Part shown: in pieces, positions 1 through 11,216 of the stretch
How positions within the stretch are numbered: position 1 is the stretch's first letter
Layout of the letters: every line of letters starts with the position of its first letter
Origin: Vombatus ursinus
Taxonomy: Eukaryota; Chordata; Mammalia; Diprotodontia; Vombatidae
Direction of reading: 5' to 3'
Assembly (NCBI RefSeq): GCF_900497805.2
Contig: NW_020954610.1
Span: 28,334,909 to 28,398,908 of the forward strand
Length of the DNA: 64,000 nucleotides
Made by a program: the position numbers and the translations under genes
The notes under the pieces: model-generated
What the model saw: the letters and a program-made list of their open reading frames with translations, nothing else
Told to the model about the DNA's origin: nothing
Database searches by the model: none

Positions 1-1860
1 AATTGTTTTTTGCACACTAAAAAGTTTTTTCGAGCTGAAAACATTTAAAGGAGATAAGTGAGTTCTTGCAGGTAATTTTATAGCATAATATTTCTTTACT
101 CTCCCACATGTGAAATGTGTGGAGAATAAGAATCTTATTCTGAAGCTTTTAAAAAAAATTGCCTCAGTAGAAAAATTGCAACTTTAAATTCCCCTCTCAA
201 AGTGTCTCCTTCACATTTTTAAGTTGCACAGAATTTTATGAAAGATTTTTGACTGCAGAAGATGTTTCTTCATTGATCTGTCAAATCTGGACATCAAATA
301 AGGACGACCAAAACAAGGAAACTTGTATTCATCTAAAGCGTTTCCTGGTGTTTTGTAAGTTCTTCTGCACATATCAAATAATAGATTGTGTATCTCCATT
401 CCATGCTTCTATTTGCACATGACTTTGTATTCTTTGTTTTAAGACACCGTTCTTGATAAAACTCCCTCACTGTAGTTTATATGAATTAAAAAGAGATCTG
501 TCTAATCATCTGTGGGCCAGGTAAATGAAAAATTTACAGTATTATATGGCCATTGCATTGAGTTTGTCTTGGTCTCTTGGGTTACATATGGACAATGAAC
601 TAATCTCAGAATTGAGGAAGAATATAGGTGCATAGCACTTTTAATAACTTTAAGCCATTTGATTCTATAAGCATGTATCTCTTGAACACTAATATTCTCC
701 TTGTGATGCTACATGATTGCTAACTATAGAATCCCATGGCTATTAGAAGAACCGAAATTATATGTGACCCAAAAGCAGTACTATTTACTGACCTCATCTT
801 CCTCATTTGAAAGTGCAAATAGTGATATTGCTAATGCCTATTTCACAAATTGAAATGAGCATTCAATAAAATAAAAGATGTAAAAGTAGTTTAGAAATTA
901 GATGCTCTGATATAAATGTCACAATTTAGAATTTTTTTTATTTTATTTTTCTGAACCAGATATGATCACATAGGTAAAGGAAAATCTCAGTTAGGCAACC
1001 CCCTCTACCAATATAAACCAGCACCTGCTCTGACTTAGAGACTTGAAGACCTGGAGAGCACTGAGAGGAATACTAGAATCAAAGAAATTGATTATTGGAA
1101 AGAATCTAAGTGGCTATCTAGTTTAATTCATACAAAGGTATCTCCACTATATTATAACTGACACTCTATATATGGTGCATAAATACACATTATTTATATT
1201 CACATATCTATGAATATATATTATATTATATATAATATTGATAATAAATATAATTACATTCTATGCTACATATTATATTATATTCAACCAAAATATTTGA
1301 ACAACCACAAGATCACATTCCTTGATCATTCCAATCACTATTATCCCTATGCATTCACACATATCCCTCTTTGAAAAAAATTGTACTAAGAAGACTAATA
1401 AAATCCACAGATCTAAAGGAAATGCTTTCTACTATTTGCCTCATTAAGAAACAGTAGCAAATACATTCATTTCATAAAAAAGTTGAATTGACTATAAATT
1501 AGTCCCAACATTTATGTGGATAGAGATGTTTTTATACTACAGAGGTTGGTGCCTCCTTTCTGGCTCAACTTTTCAATATAACAGCTTGTTGTTCTTGAGA
1601 TAATGTTTTGTAAACTTGAACAAGCTGCTGGAAGATTTGCATCATGTTTAAAGACTGAATAGCAGTTATTCCATCTTTGGCTCCACACTAAGGAGGAAAG
1701 GTATTATTATTGTCATCATTATCATCATTATCATTATCGTCCTTATCCTAAATTAGGAAATGATGAACTGCAAAGAATCTAGTGATAGAAAAAAGAATGG
1801 GTTGAAGCAAAAGTTTGCCTTTACATAATAGAGTCTTTGGAATTTAATTTCCTTCTCATT
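1..1860. other. AT-rich DNA without a recognised gene or repeat
   Basis: No convincing coding region, RNA gene or transposon was recognised. The longest open frame is about 60 codons and has no familiar motif. Positions 1150-1290 are especially AT-rich, with ATAT/TTATA runs. Old degraded repeats may be hidden here. Confidence 0.5.
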
Positions 1861-1864
1861 AACA

Positions 1865-2905
1865 AAACTATTTCTTAAATAGTATTTTATTTTCCCCCAA
1901 TTACATGTGAAAACAATTTTTAACATTAGTTTTTCTAACTTTGAGTTACAAATTTTCTCACTTCATCCCCCTCTTTGAAAAGGTAAGCAATTCAATATAG
2001 ATTATCCGTGTGTAGTCATACAAACATATTTCCACATTAATCATGTTGTGAAAGAAAACATAGCCCAAAAAAGAAATCCTCAAGAAAACTAAAGTTAAAA
2101 AAGTATGCTTCAATCTGTATTCAGGCACCATAAGTTCTTTATCTGGGGATGGATAGCACTTTTCATTCTAAGTCCTTCAAAGTTGTCTTGGATTATTGTA
2201 TTGCTGGGAGTAGCTAACTCATTCATAGCTGATTATGACACAGTATTGCTGTTACTTTATACACAGCATATTTTACTTTGCATCAGTTCATGTAAGTCTT
2301 TCCAGGTTTTTCCAAGAGCATCCTGATCAATTTCTTATAGCACAATAGTATTTCATCACAATCACATAGCACAATTTATTCAGCCATCTCCCAACTGATG
2401 GACATCTTCCCAATTTCCAACTCCCTGCCCCCAGAAAAAAAGCTGCTATAAATATTTCCATCCATATAGGACCTTTCCCCCCATTTTTAATCATTTTTTG
2501 AATACAGACCTAGTAGTAGCACTGCTAGGTCAAAGGGTATGTGTGCATTGTTTCATAGCCCTTTGGTCATAGTTACAAATTGCTCTAAAGAGTGGTTGAA
2601 TCAGTTCACAACTCCACCAATGTTGCATTAATGCCCCATTTTTCCCACATCCCCTCCACCGTCCATCATTTTCCTTTTCTATTAGCCAATCTAATAGGTA
2701 TGAGGTAGTACCTCAGAATTGTTTTAATTTTCATTTTTCCAATCAATAGTGAGTTAGAGCATTTTTTCACATGACTATAGATAGCTTGGATTACTTCATC
2801 TGAAAACTGTTCATATTTTTTGATCATTTGTCATTTGAGGAATGGTTCTTATTTTTTGTAAATTTGACTCAGTTCTCAATATATTTGAGAAACAAGGTCT
2901 TTACC
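1865..2905 (-). mobile_element. L1 3' part: 3'UTR and ORF2 C-terminal region (outer element, first half)
   Basis: Read on the minus strand, this is the end of a marsupial-type L1: the last part of ORF2 (antisense of the block around 2380-2750 that matches the sense copy at 27.6-28.1 kb) followed by a 3'UTR ending in an A-rich tail, seen as T-rich sequence near 1865. It is interrupted at 2906 by a younger plus-strand L1 fragment and resumes at 3219. The element is an internally deleted derivative: ORF2 C-terminal sequence is joined directly to the first bases of ORF2 near 3250-3275, so endonuclease and reverse transcriptase are missing. Confidence 0.8.
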
Positions 2906-3218
2906 TCATGATAGAAAATACTATCCACATCCAAAGAAAGAACTATGGAGTTTGAATGTAGATTGAAGCATACTATTTGCTATTTTTTTTTCTTCTGTTG
3001 AGTTCTGTTTCCTCTTTCTGGTGGTTCCTCCTATTGGTTCTAATTCTTACTTACAACATCACTAATGTAAAAATATGTTTAATAGGAATGTATATGGATA
3101 GTCTATATCAGATTGTGCCCCATTTTTGGGAAGGTCATGAGGAGCTAGGGGGAGAAAAATTTTGAACTCAAAGCATATGGAAGTGAGTGTTGATAAATCA
3201 AAATAAATTTTAAAAAAA
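2906..3218 (+). mobile_element. 5'-truncated L1 3' end nested in an older L1
   Basis: A short plus-strand L1 3'UTR, from the block after the ORF2 stop to an A-rich tail at about 3205-3218. It interrupts the minus-strand L1 around it. The flanks look like an aged target-site duplication: 2889-2905 and 3219-3235 agree at 13 of 17 positions (shared pattern GAAAYAAGGYCTTT). Confidence 0.75.
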
Positions 3219-4005
3219 GAAATAAGGCCTTTGTCAGAGAAAATTGCTTCAATATTTTTCATAGTTACTATTGCTACCTGTTTTTCCTTCCATCCTTTTC
3301 ACCCCTGTTAATTCTATTCTTTCTCTCCTTTCACTTTGTCCCTCCTCAGAAGTGTTTTGCTTCTGACTAGCACCTCCCCTCATCTTCCCTCCCTTCTATC
3401 ACCTCCCTTCCCTTATCCCTTTCCCCTCCTATGTTTGTGTAGTATAAGATCAATAAGTACCCAACTGAGTGTGCATGTTATTTTCTCTTTGAACCAATTG
3501 TAATGAGAGTAAGGTTCACTCACTTCTCCCACCCCCAATTCCCCTATCTTCACCTCCATTGTAAAAGTTTTTTATTGCTTCTTTTATGTGAGATAATTTA
3601 CACCATTCTACCCTCTTTCCCTTTCTCCCAGTGCATTCCTCTTTCTCACCCCTTAATTTTATTTTTAAGATATCCTTTCATATTCAACTCACAACTGTGC
3701 CTTCTGTCTATATACTCCTAATTCCCCTAATAATGGGAAAGATTTTATGAATTACAAGTATCATCTTTCCATGTAAGAATGAAAACAGTTTAACCTTATG
3801 AATTTCCTTTACTGTTTACCTTTTTATGCTTCTTCAAAAGTTTTGAAGCTTCTTTTGTATTTGAAAGTCAAATTTTCTATTAAGCTCTGGTCTTTTCATC
3901 CTGAATGCTTGAAAGTACCCTATTTCATTGAATGTCCATTTTCCCCCTGAAAGATTATACTCTGTTTTCCTGGGTAGATGATTCTTGGTTGTTAGAGCAT
4001 TCTGA
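3219..4005 (-). mobile_element. L1 second half: ORF2 junction, ORF1-ORF2 spacer and ORF1 3' end
   Basis: Continuation of the outer L1. From high to low coordinate on the minus strand come the end of ORF1 (about 3830-4000), the purine-rich inter-ORF spacer (about 3290-3830, pyrimidine-rich as printed), the first bases of ORF2, then a jump to the ORF2 C-terminal region. The element is 5'-truncated inside ORF1 near 4005. The same junction occurs in the plus-strand element at 31.3-34.7 kb. Confidence 0.75.
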
Positions 4006-4640
4006 AAAAAACAGGAATTTCTAAATAAATAAAGTTTTATTAATAATATTTATTTATATCTCTCTTACTTCCAAATAACTCCTCTTTCTCAATAAAACCC
4101 TACTTTGTAACAAAGACATATAGATGAATTAAAACAAATTATTAAATTGGCTATGCCTGAATATATTTGTATCCTCTGTTTCCATCTGTCTCCTCACCCT
4201 ACTGCCTATATTTCAACTGTCCCCACCATTTCCCTCCCACTAAAACCTTGAACGCCACCACTGAGTCATCTGGCTGTGTTTGGTTACATTTTGCATCTTC
4301 TTGATAGGAACCAGTCCTGCTTGCCATCTCCCATCTCCTCAATTTTATAGGCCAGATTATTAGTGGAATGAGGAAGACATGATTTGATTCCCACAATTTC
4401 ACACCACTAATGAGTCCAGCTATGTCCCAAAACATTAAATAGATATGAGTCATTTTGAGTTAACTTTTCCCCCAGGTGACTAGATCTGGGACCCAGATGT
4501 GGGCTCTTCTAGCTATGAAAAAATAAAAATCATTTTAGAGCATTAGAAAAAGTCTTAAGACCCTCCAGAGTTTTCTTGATGATTGCTTTTAATCACCTTT
4601 TCAGCAGCTATTGTCTGTTTTTACCTTCCTGGACTGTTTT
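4006..4640. other. Unassigned DNA, possible old LINE tail
   Basis: No gene recognised. Positions 4060-4195 weakly resemble the reverse complement of the old L1-type 3' end seen at 18.8-19.2 kb (the block before a CAATGTGGGAATTTRTTTTG-like segment), but this is too decayed to call. An 84-codon open frame on the minus strand at 4199-4453 has no recognisable domain. Confidence 0.35.
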
Positions 4641-4644
4641 TATC

Positions 4645-4918
4645 ATAACAACAACAATAATAATAGTTAACATTTATATAATACTTAATATATGACTGAC
4701 ATTATGCTAAATGCTTTACAATTATCATCTCATTTGATCCTTACAGCAAATTGAGGAGGTTGGTATCCTTATCATTTAACAGATAAGGAACCTCTGGCAA
4801 ACAGAGGTTAAGTGAATTGTTCAGGGTCACGTAGCTAGTAAGTGACTGAGGTTTTGAACTCAAGCCTTCTTCACTCACAGACTGGTAGTCTACCTACTAT
4901 ACCATCTAGCTGCCCTGT
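4645..4918 (-). repeat. MIR-superfamily SINE (CORE-SINE)
   Basis: Minus-strand MIR-type SINE. In the printed orientation it begins with the L2-like tail (AACATTTATATAATACTTA..., CATCTCATTTGATCCTTACA), passes through GATAAGGAACCTCTGGCAAA and the conserved core with AGGTTAAGTGAATTG, and ends with the tRNA-like head ACCATCTAGCTGCCC at about 4900-4916. It is nearly full length. Confidence 0.85.
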
Positions 4919-5139
4919 TCATATCTGTGAGTTTTTGGAAATGTTTCACTTAAAAGCATTGCTTATCTCAACCCACACACTAGAGAGAGAATTACATGCT
5001 ATATACCTCATTCCCAGCACTGCCTGGGACTTTACATGGGTCCCCTACTCTAATAGGTAATCTTTTGTTTTATCTTTCCAGGAACCAGACTTTCATCTCC
5101 ACACCACCACCCTGACCTTCAGGTACCCTTTATGAATTT

Positions 5140-5258
5140 TCATCCTCCCTAAGAGTAAAAGCTCTTTGAGGGCAGGCACTATCTTGTTTGTCTGAATTTG
5201 TATGTCCAGCTTTTAGCAGAATGCCTTGCATATAGGGAATACCTATTAAATTTTCTCC
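5140..5258 (+). mobile_element. L2 LINE 3' end fragment
   Basis: Matches the remembered L2 3' terminus: AAAGCTCTTTGAGGGCAGG, then a TATGTCCAGC.TTTAGCA segment and a terminal ACCTATTAAA. Ancient and short, with no coding content. Confidence 0.75.
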
Positions 5259-5364
5259 TCTTTTCCTTTTCATTTACAACTTCTGATGTCACGTGGTAAG
5301 GTGGTAGGTATGTTACCCTTGAAATCCTCTGAAGTCACAGTCAATGCATTAATTGTGGTTCTTG

Positions 5365-5930
5365 AGGCTTTCAGTTTTCTTTTCCTTTACATTGTTGTGG
5401 TAACCATGCAATTTGTTTTGCTTACATAGAAGTCTCTCTGAATTTTTCCTAAGTTTCTCTAAAGTTTTCATAATTGTTATTTCTAATGGTATATTTCTTT
5501 ATATTGATATATTTTAATTTATTTAGCTGCTTCTCAATCAATAGGCACTCACTGTGCTATCAGTTTTCTACTACTCCAAAAAGGGTTAATATAATATTTT
5601 TGCATAAATGGAATTTTTCTAGCTTCTGTTTAATCTCTTTATATGTATATGGCTGGTAGTAGTACTGAAGAGTCAAAATATGCATGATTGAGTGAGTTTT
5701 TAAGCATAATTCCATTTTTACAGAACAGTTAACAAATCCACCAATAATACATAGGGTTGCCTGTATTTCCATAGCCTCTCCAACATTTAACATTGTCATC
5801 CTTTGTCATCTTTTCTAAACTGATAGATGTGGGGAAAACCTTAAAGTTAGTTCAGCATTTTTTTTATATCTCTTATTGCTAATGATTTGGATCATTCTTT
5901 TACATGAAAACCCCAATTTTCAAGCTTTAA
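5365..5930 (-). mobile_element. Old L1 ORF2 C-terminal relic
   Basis: Antisense to the last part of an L1 ORF2, of an older type than most L1 copies here. Recognisable blocks are CTGCTTCTCAATCAATAGGC, the segment about a residue-rich TTTTTGCATAAATGGAA, CCACCAATAATACATAGGG, and TTTGTCATCTTTTCTAAACTGAT. Small open frames across it are remnants or shadows, not genes. Confidence 0.65.
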
Positions 5931-6604
5931 CTTATGACTTTACTGGTGAGGCTGTTGAAGGTGAGAAAGAAAAATCAATGCATAAATGGAATAAACAAAA
6001 TCAAGAACTTAGCCCCCAATAGAGTAGTTCAATAACAACAATAGAGGAAATAAACTAACAGGAGATTAAAAATAAGAATTTTAACTAGGCCAGGGTGATG
6101 AAGGTTTTATCCAAGGGCACTCAAATTTACAGGGGGTGATCAATGCATTTGTTGATTACTCATTCAGCTGCCTATACAAAAAAAGAGCATAGCCTCTAAT
6201 TAGCAAAATAGTTAACTTAATTATAAAGCTATCAAACAATAAGCATTCTCCTCTCTCTCTCAGTTGCATTCCAAGTGAATTCTTCTCCAGGCTCTTCCTG
6301 TTTCCCAACCTCTCATTGTTTTGGACTTTATAAATTCCAGGGTTTTTACTGATGGAAAATTACCCTGGTATCTCTTCCTTGGAAATTCACTTTTTAAAAA
6401 GCTAATTTGAAAGCACATGTCATGACCCTCAACCACAATGCCTATTGAGAAACTTGTCAGGGTTATGAATATTTGCCAGTAATAACTCTGTTAGAAATAG
6501 AAAGGTCTAGGGCTAATTTTCTTTCTCAGAGGCTCTAGTAAAACTTTAGTTTAAGGTAAGAAGATGAGGGCTGACCCAGCTTCTAATTCAAGGAAACTAT
6601 TAAA
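5931..6604. other. Unassigned DNA
   Basis: No gene, RNA or repeat recognised. Short open frames only. Confidence 0.4.
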
Positions 6605-7022
6605 ACAAAGCTATGTAGATATAAATATGTAGATACAGATATAGGAACAGATATAGCTATTGCTATACATACAATTGTGTGATACACATATTTATATAGA
6701 CAGACATTTTTGTATATAAATATATATTCATATTTTTGAATACATATACAAATATGGATATATATGCATATGCCTATGTACACAAATATGACTATACGTA
6801 TATGTAATATCTATACACACACATATATTCTTACCTATATTCCTATAACCATATATGTGGGTATAAATAGATAGATACACCCCCATATTTAAAAATATAT
6901 TAGTGCATATATACTCATGCCTATATACAAATATATGCATAGATATAGGTATAAGCACAGATATATACATATACCTATATCATATATCTATATCTAGCTC
7001 TAGCTATATCTTTATCTTTACC
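6605..7022. repeat. Degenerate TATA/GATA-rich simple-sequence tract
   Basis: About 400 bases of interrupted 2-6 base units (TATACA, TAGATA, ATATGCA and similar) with no coding logic. Two open frames on the minus strand (66 and 80 codons) encode only Tyr/Ile/His-rich low-complexity peptide typical of such tracts. Confidence 0.8.
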
Positions 7023-7067
7023 TACAGCTTTATTCCTATTTTCCTATTTCTATATTGAGGCATTTGT

Positions 7068-7072
<5 letters not shown>

Positions 7073-7115
<43 letters not shown>
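7073..7115. repeat. (GT)n microsatellite, about 21 units
   Basis: An uninterrupted GT dinucleotide run of about 43 bases. It is pure, so likely length-polymorphic. The Val-Cys and Thr-His runs in overlapping frames come from this tract. Confidence 0.97.
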
Positions 7116-7116
<1 letters not shown>

Positions 7117-7264
7117 ATGCAGACATGAGTTTTCTGATTTTCAGGGGCAAAGTATAAGGAGTTGCATAAAAGACAAGAAGAAAACTGCTTTTACATATTT
7201 TTGTGACTTTTTTTATTGTAATTTGAAAATGATGTAATTTTGATTTAATGATGTGATAATATAA

Positions 7265-7400
7265 TTTGAAACCTTTATTTTTCCTCTGTGTGAGGCATTC
7301 TGCTGGGAATACAAATACAAACATAATGACAGTAACAGACCTCAAGAAGCTGACATTCTAACAGGAGAATACCACAAAGAAAAAGGAGATTGAAAAATCC
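7265..7400 (-). mobile_element. L2 3' end fragment, antisense
   Basis: Reverse complement of an L2 3' region: the printed strand carries GAGGCATTCTGCTGGGAATA and AAGAAGCTGACATTCTAACA, corresponding to the 'gtgccaggcactgtgct...aaggagctcacattctaa' antisense pattern of L2. Confidence 0.6.
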
Positions 7401-8050
7401 CTCAAGTGCTAAGGAGAGGAAACTAATTAACAACAACCATGCTTTTTTGACTTCTGCCATTTAGGGGAACCTTTATTGGTTGATCCACCAACATGGGGGT
7501 AGTAGTTCTTGATTTTCAAATAGTACATGAACCTCATTTTTATGAGGAACATCATCATTAAGCTGGAGCAATGTAATAGATCATGCTTCCTGCTTAATTC
7601 TATGTGAGCAGAGAAGCACCAAAAGGGAGAACATTACAAAAGAAATATTTTTGGTCTGGAACTAGAAGAGAGGCACATTGCAGGAATATATGTACCTTCT
7701 GTCAAACAATGAGCAATCTTGAAACTTTGCTTTTTGCCTTGCAGGTGAAGGTGATAGATGGGATAGAATTGTTTGTTTTTCATCATGTTTTGTGGGGTAA
7801 GAGATCAAATGTAGAGGCTAACAAATGGAAGAAAACAAGCACAGCAAAAAACAAGTCATTCACTTCATTGGAAGCAACAAGACCTGGGGAGAGAGTCATA
7901 AAACTAGAGTTGGAATCAAAGAATAGCAGGTACAAATGTGTCTAACAGAGAAGGAAATCACTTAAGGAGAAACAAAGCCAAAGGAACCCTCATGTCTGAC
8001 ATTGTAAGTGGCTATGAATGTTTATAAAGGGTTATCTTTAGGACTACATG
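7401..8050. other. Unassigned DNA with one 113-codon open frame
   Basis: An open frame at 7604-7945 (+) encodes a Lys/Arg-rich peptide without recognisable domain, signal peptide or membrane segment. In AT-rich repeat-poor DNA a frame of this length can arise by chance, and I see no splice or promoter context that supports it. Not called as a gene. Confidence 0.35.
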
Positions 8051-8054
8051 TCCC

Positions 8055-8150
8055 ATCACTGATTTATACTAGGTATGTGACCCTGGTAAGTCATTGGACT
8101 TTCCTTTATTTTAGGCAACTCTCTAGGATAATAAGGGAAAGAAATGGTGT
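8055..8150 (+). repeat. tRNA-derived SINE fragment
   Basis: Carries the CORE-like segment TATGTGACCCTGGTAAGTCA followed by TTAGGCAACTCTCTAGGAT, the same order as in the better preserved SINE copies at 21.9 and 47.5 kb. Both ends are lost. Confidence 0.55.
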
Positions 8151-8539
8151 TTATTTGTATTGGTGGAGGAATTTTCTTACATAGGAGCTCATTATATCAA
8201 TGAAATAATAGTTCCAGTACTCTCTCTCATTATCTTTAAGATAAGTGATCATTTGCACCAAGATTTTTCCATTCATTTCCCTCTTTATTCTGTAATATTG
8301 TGGCAGAAGCATACAGAAGAAAAATGGAAAATATTTGTAAAGATTCCCATTACAAACTATTGTTTTGTGTCAATGACAGTGTGACAACTGCATGTGAACC
8401 CTGATATGCTGCATTAAAAAGTAGAAAAGGCACTAAAGAAAACAAATATGGGAAAACAGTTGATTTAGACTAAGTATAATCAGAGGAATTTTTTATTAGA
8501 GAATTCACAATTTCAAGAGTACTAGGAAATTGATTTTTT

Positions 8540-8668
8540 GGAGGCAATTGAAGTTAAGTGATTTGCCCAGGGTCACACAGATAGTAAATGTCTGAGGCCA
8601 GATTTGAACTCAGATCCTCCTTTCTCTAAGGTCAGTGCTCTAATCATTGTGCCACTTAGATGACCCTG
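8540..8668 (-). repeat. tRNA-derived CORE-SINE (MAR1/WSINE1-like)
   Basis: Minus-strand SINE showing AAGTGATTTGCCCAGGGTCA, AGATTTGAACTCAGATCCTC and a terminal GTGCCACTTAGATGACCC (antisense of the tRNA-like head). Flanks 8526-8539 and 8669-8682 agree at 12 of 14 positions (GGAAA..A/T..ATTTTT), consistent with a target-site duplication. Confidence 0.85.
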
Positions 8669-8689
8669 GGAAAGTTATTTTTAAAATCT

Positions 8690-9548
8690 CTGAAGAAAAA
8701 GAGACTACTGAAGGAAAAGTCACTGCCACTATTGCAAATAAAAACATCCAAGAAAATAGCAGATACTGACTTACCTATTTTCCCATCTCTACAAAATATT
8801 TATAAGAATAATCTCTTGTGCACTAAGAACATTGCAAGATCCATGAGGGATTTTGAGGCAGGAACTGTTAGGCTCTCATACCTTTTTTTGATATTCACAT
8901 ACTTGTCAGAGAAGTGACAAGAATACACAACCCATGATGTTTATTCTTTGTTAACTATTTTAGAAAGGATTTGATAAAGTTGAGTAAAATACTGCCTTAT
9001 AAGGCTCTCCTGGAACAAACTTTCTTCCATGCATATTTGACAATCAAACAAGATCTGTCTTTGAAAGATCTAACAACAGAAATAACTTTGTCCAATGATA
9101 TACTAAATTCTAATAACCAGTGAAGTATTTTTTTTATTATTATTATGTTTTGTTTTGTTTTGTTTTGTGAGGCAATCAGGGTTAAGTGACTTGCTCAGGG
9201 TCACACAGCTTGTGAGTAGCAGATTTAAACTCAGGTGCTCCTGACTCCAGGGCCTGTACTCTATCCACTGTGCAATGTAGCTGCCCCTAGTGAAGTATTA
9301 TAAAAGGTACCATGCAACCCTCATGTCTTTTTCACTGTAATGGAGATTCTAAAATACAGAATCTAAATGGAGGAGAGATTCCTAATGGATTGTGATGTAA
9401 TACTTTATATATCTTTTTCAGATGACATTGTGCTTATCTCATTAAACTTTAAGCATTTTAGAGCTTCCTAAGTAGATCTATAATCCCTCAAAAGAGACTT
9501 TAACCTAACTTGCCACTAATGAAAACAAGTAAATTAAGATTCCCTGTT
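8690..9548 (+). mobile_element. RTE-clade LINE relic (reverse transcriptase region)
   Basis: Conceptual pieces resemble RTE/BovB-type reverse transcriptase in the right order: an R.M.DFEAGTVR-like segment near 8840-8870 (family pattern 'REQAGFRKG'), F.KDLIKLSK.LPYKALLEQ near 8960-9015 (family 'YEKAFDSVE...KALLEQ'), and FSDDIVLIS at about 9417-9443 (family FADDIVLIS active-site block, with Ala replaced by Ser). It is badly decayed and split by a SINE at 9130-9288. Known for the family: RTE LINEs encode an endonuclease-RT and lend 3' ends to SINEs. The L1-C 5'UTR follows directly. Confidence 0.6.
9130..9288 (-). repeat. CORE-SINE inserted in the RTE relic
   Basis: Minus-strand SINE with a T-rich and (TTTTG)n tail, AGTGACTTGCTCAGGGTCAC, ACTCAGGTGCTCCTGACTCC and tRNA-like head antisense ATGTAGCTGCCCC. 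An exact 11-base target-site duplication, AGTGAAGTATT, flanks it at 9119-9129 and 9289-9299. Confidence 0.93.
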
Positions 9549-10437
9549 GAGAGTATTCTGGGAAGATGGCAGAGTAAATCAGAAAATTCTAAGCTCTCCA
9601 GATTTCCTTTAAAAATAAGACAAAACAGTGAACATAGAGTGCTAAAAACAAACAATATCAAGGTTACAATCAGAATTCAATAAACAAGTTGGGATAGAAC
9701 AGTGATCCTCCTGGGTCCATTGCAGAACATCTGATGAAAAATCCCTGCACCAAAGTTTGGTCCCTATGAAGCTTAAATATCTATAGGGCTAACTGGGATA
9801 GGAGGTGACCTCAGTCCCAGCCATAGGAACTTTCACCTCCTGGACAATGTGGGGAACTAGGCATCTGAGCCAAGGAAGATTGAGAGAACTTTTGTTGACT
9901 GGATGCCAGGCCCAGCTGTACTGCTAAGACTCAGCCCTGGGTGAGAAGGAAGCAACACAGGCCCAGTGGGTGCAAAAGCATTGGGGGCAGTGATGCCTCT
10001 GGCTGTGGGTACTCATAGGAGGACAGAATTCTTGGTTTCAGTTCCAGGGCAGAAGTGAGAACTGAAAGGAGGATCTGAGGCCAGAGGTACCATCTTTCAT
10101 ACCCCAGCTGATTATAAAAAATAAGCTGCTACAAATAAAAAAAAAATGATCAGTCAAAAGAGAAAAAATTCAACCATAAAAAGTTACTGTGGGAATATGG
10201 TAGACTGGGATTCATGTTCAGAGGAGGATACTGAAGCAAAAGACAAACAAAAAGCCTCTCCTACCACAAAAAATAATGGTCATCTGCCCCAAAAGAATTC
10301 ATAGAAGATCTTAACAAGACTTTAGAAATAAAATGAGGGAGACTGAAGAACAGTAGTAAAAAAAAACAAACAATCCAAGAAAAAAACAAGCTTATGAAAA
10401 GAAAGTCAACCAACAAGAAAAGGAGATCCAGAAACTT
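9549..10437 (+). mobile_element. L1-C: 5'UTR and start of ORF1 (first half)
   Basis: Plus-strand L1 with a 5' end around GGGAAGATGGCAGAGTAAAT and a GC-richer 5'UTR to about 10130, then the N-terminal part of ORF1 (a Lys/Glu-rich, coiled-coil-like stretch). The reading frame is broken. It is split at 10437 by the HAL1 and continues at 13797. The 5'UTR is unlike that of the HAL1 and L1-B copies. Confidence 0.75.
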
Positions 10438-11043
10438 TTTTTAAAGATTTTTTTTTATTTTATAAACAATTTTTAACATGTGTTTTTAAAACTTTGCATT
10501 ACAAATTTTCTCCCTTCCTCCCTCCCCACCCACCCTCATTGAAAAGGCAAACAGCTCGAAACCAGTTATAGATGTGTAGTCATGCAAAACACTCCCATAG
10601 TAGTCATGTTGTGAAAAACTAAGTATATTTCCCTTCATCCTAGCTACCCTCCATTTATTCTATTCTCTCTTTTGACCTTGTCACTCCTCAGAAGTGTTTT
10701 CTTCTGATTATGCCCTCTCCTAATCTGCCATCCTCTCTATCATCTCCCTGCTCTCTTGTCCCCTTCCCACCTTATTTTCCTGTAGGGTGAGATAGATTTC
10801 CATACCCAATTGAATGTGTATTTTATTCCCTCCTTAAGCCAAATACTATGAGAATAAGACTCACCCATTCCCTCTCACCTTCCCCCACTTCCATTCCACT
10901 GTAAAAGCCTTTTCTTGTCTGTTTCATGTGAGATAACTTACCACATTCTACCTCTCCCTTTCTCTTTCTCCCAGTATAATCTTCTCTCACTCCTTAATTT
11001 TATTTTCCAGATATCACCCCTTCATCTTTAACTAACCCTGTGC

Positions 11044-11079
11044 CATCTATCTATCTATCTGTCTATCTATCTATCTATA
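11044..11079. repeat. (CTAT)n tract inside HAL1 3' region
   Basis: Short CTAT tetranucleotide run between the ORF1 end and the spacer on the HAL1 minus strand. The same site holds a simple repeat in every HAL1 copy in the window. Confidence 0.9.
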
Positions 11080-11216
11080 CATATACTTTTTTTTTCCTTC
11101 CCACTACCCTGATACTGGCAAAGGACTTGTGAGTTACAAATATTATCTTTCATGAAGGAATGTAAACAATTCAACCTAAGTAAGTCTCTTATGATTTCTC
11201 TTTCCTGTTTACCTCT

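Noticed and set aside
6583-6970. Minus-strand frames rich in Tyr, Ile and His
   Set aside because: Translation of TATA/GATA simple sequence, not protein coding.
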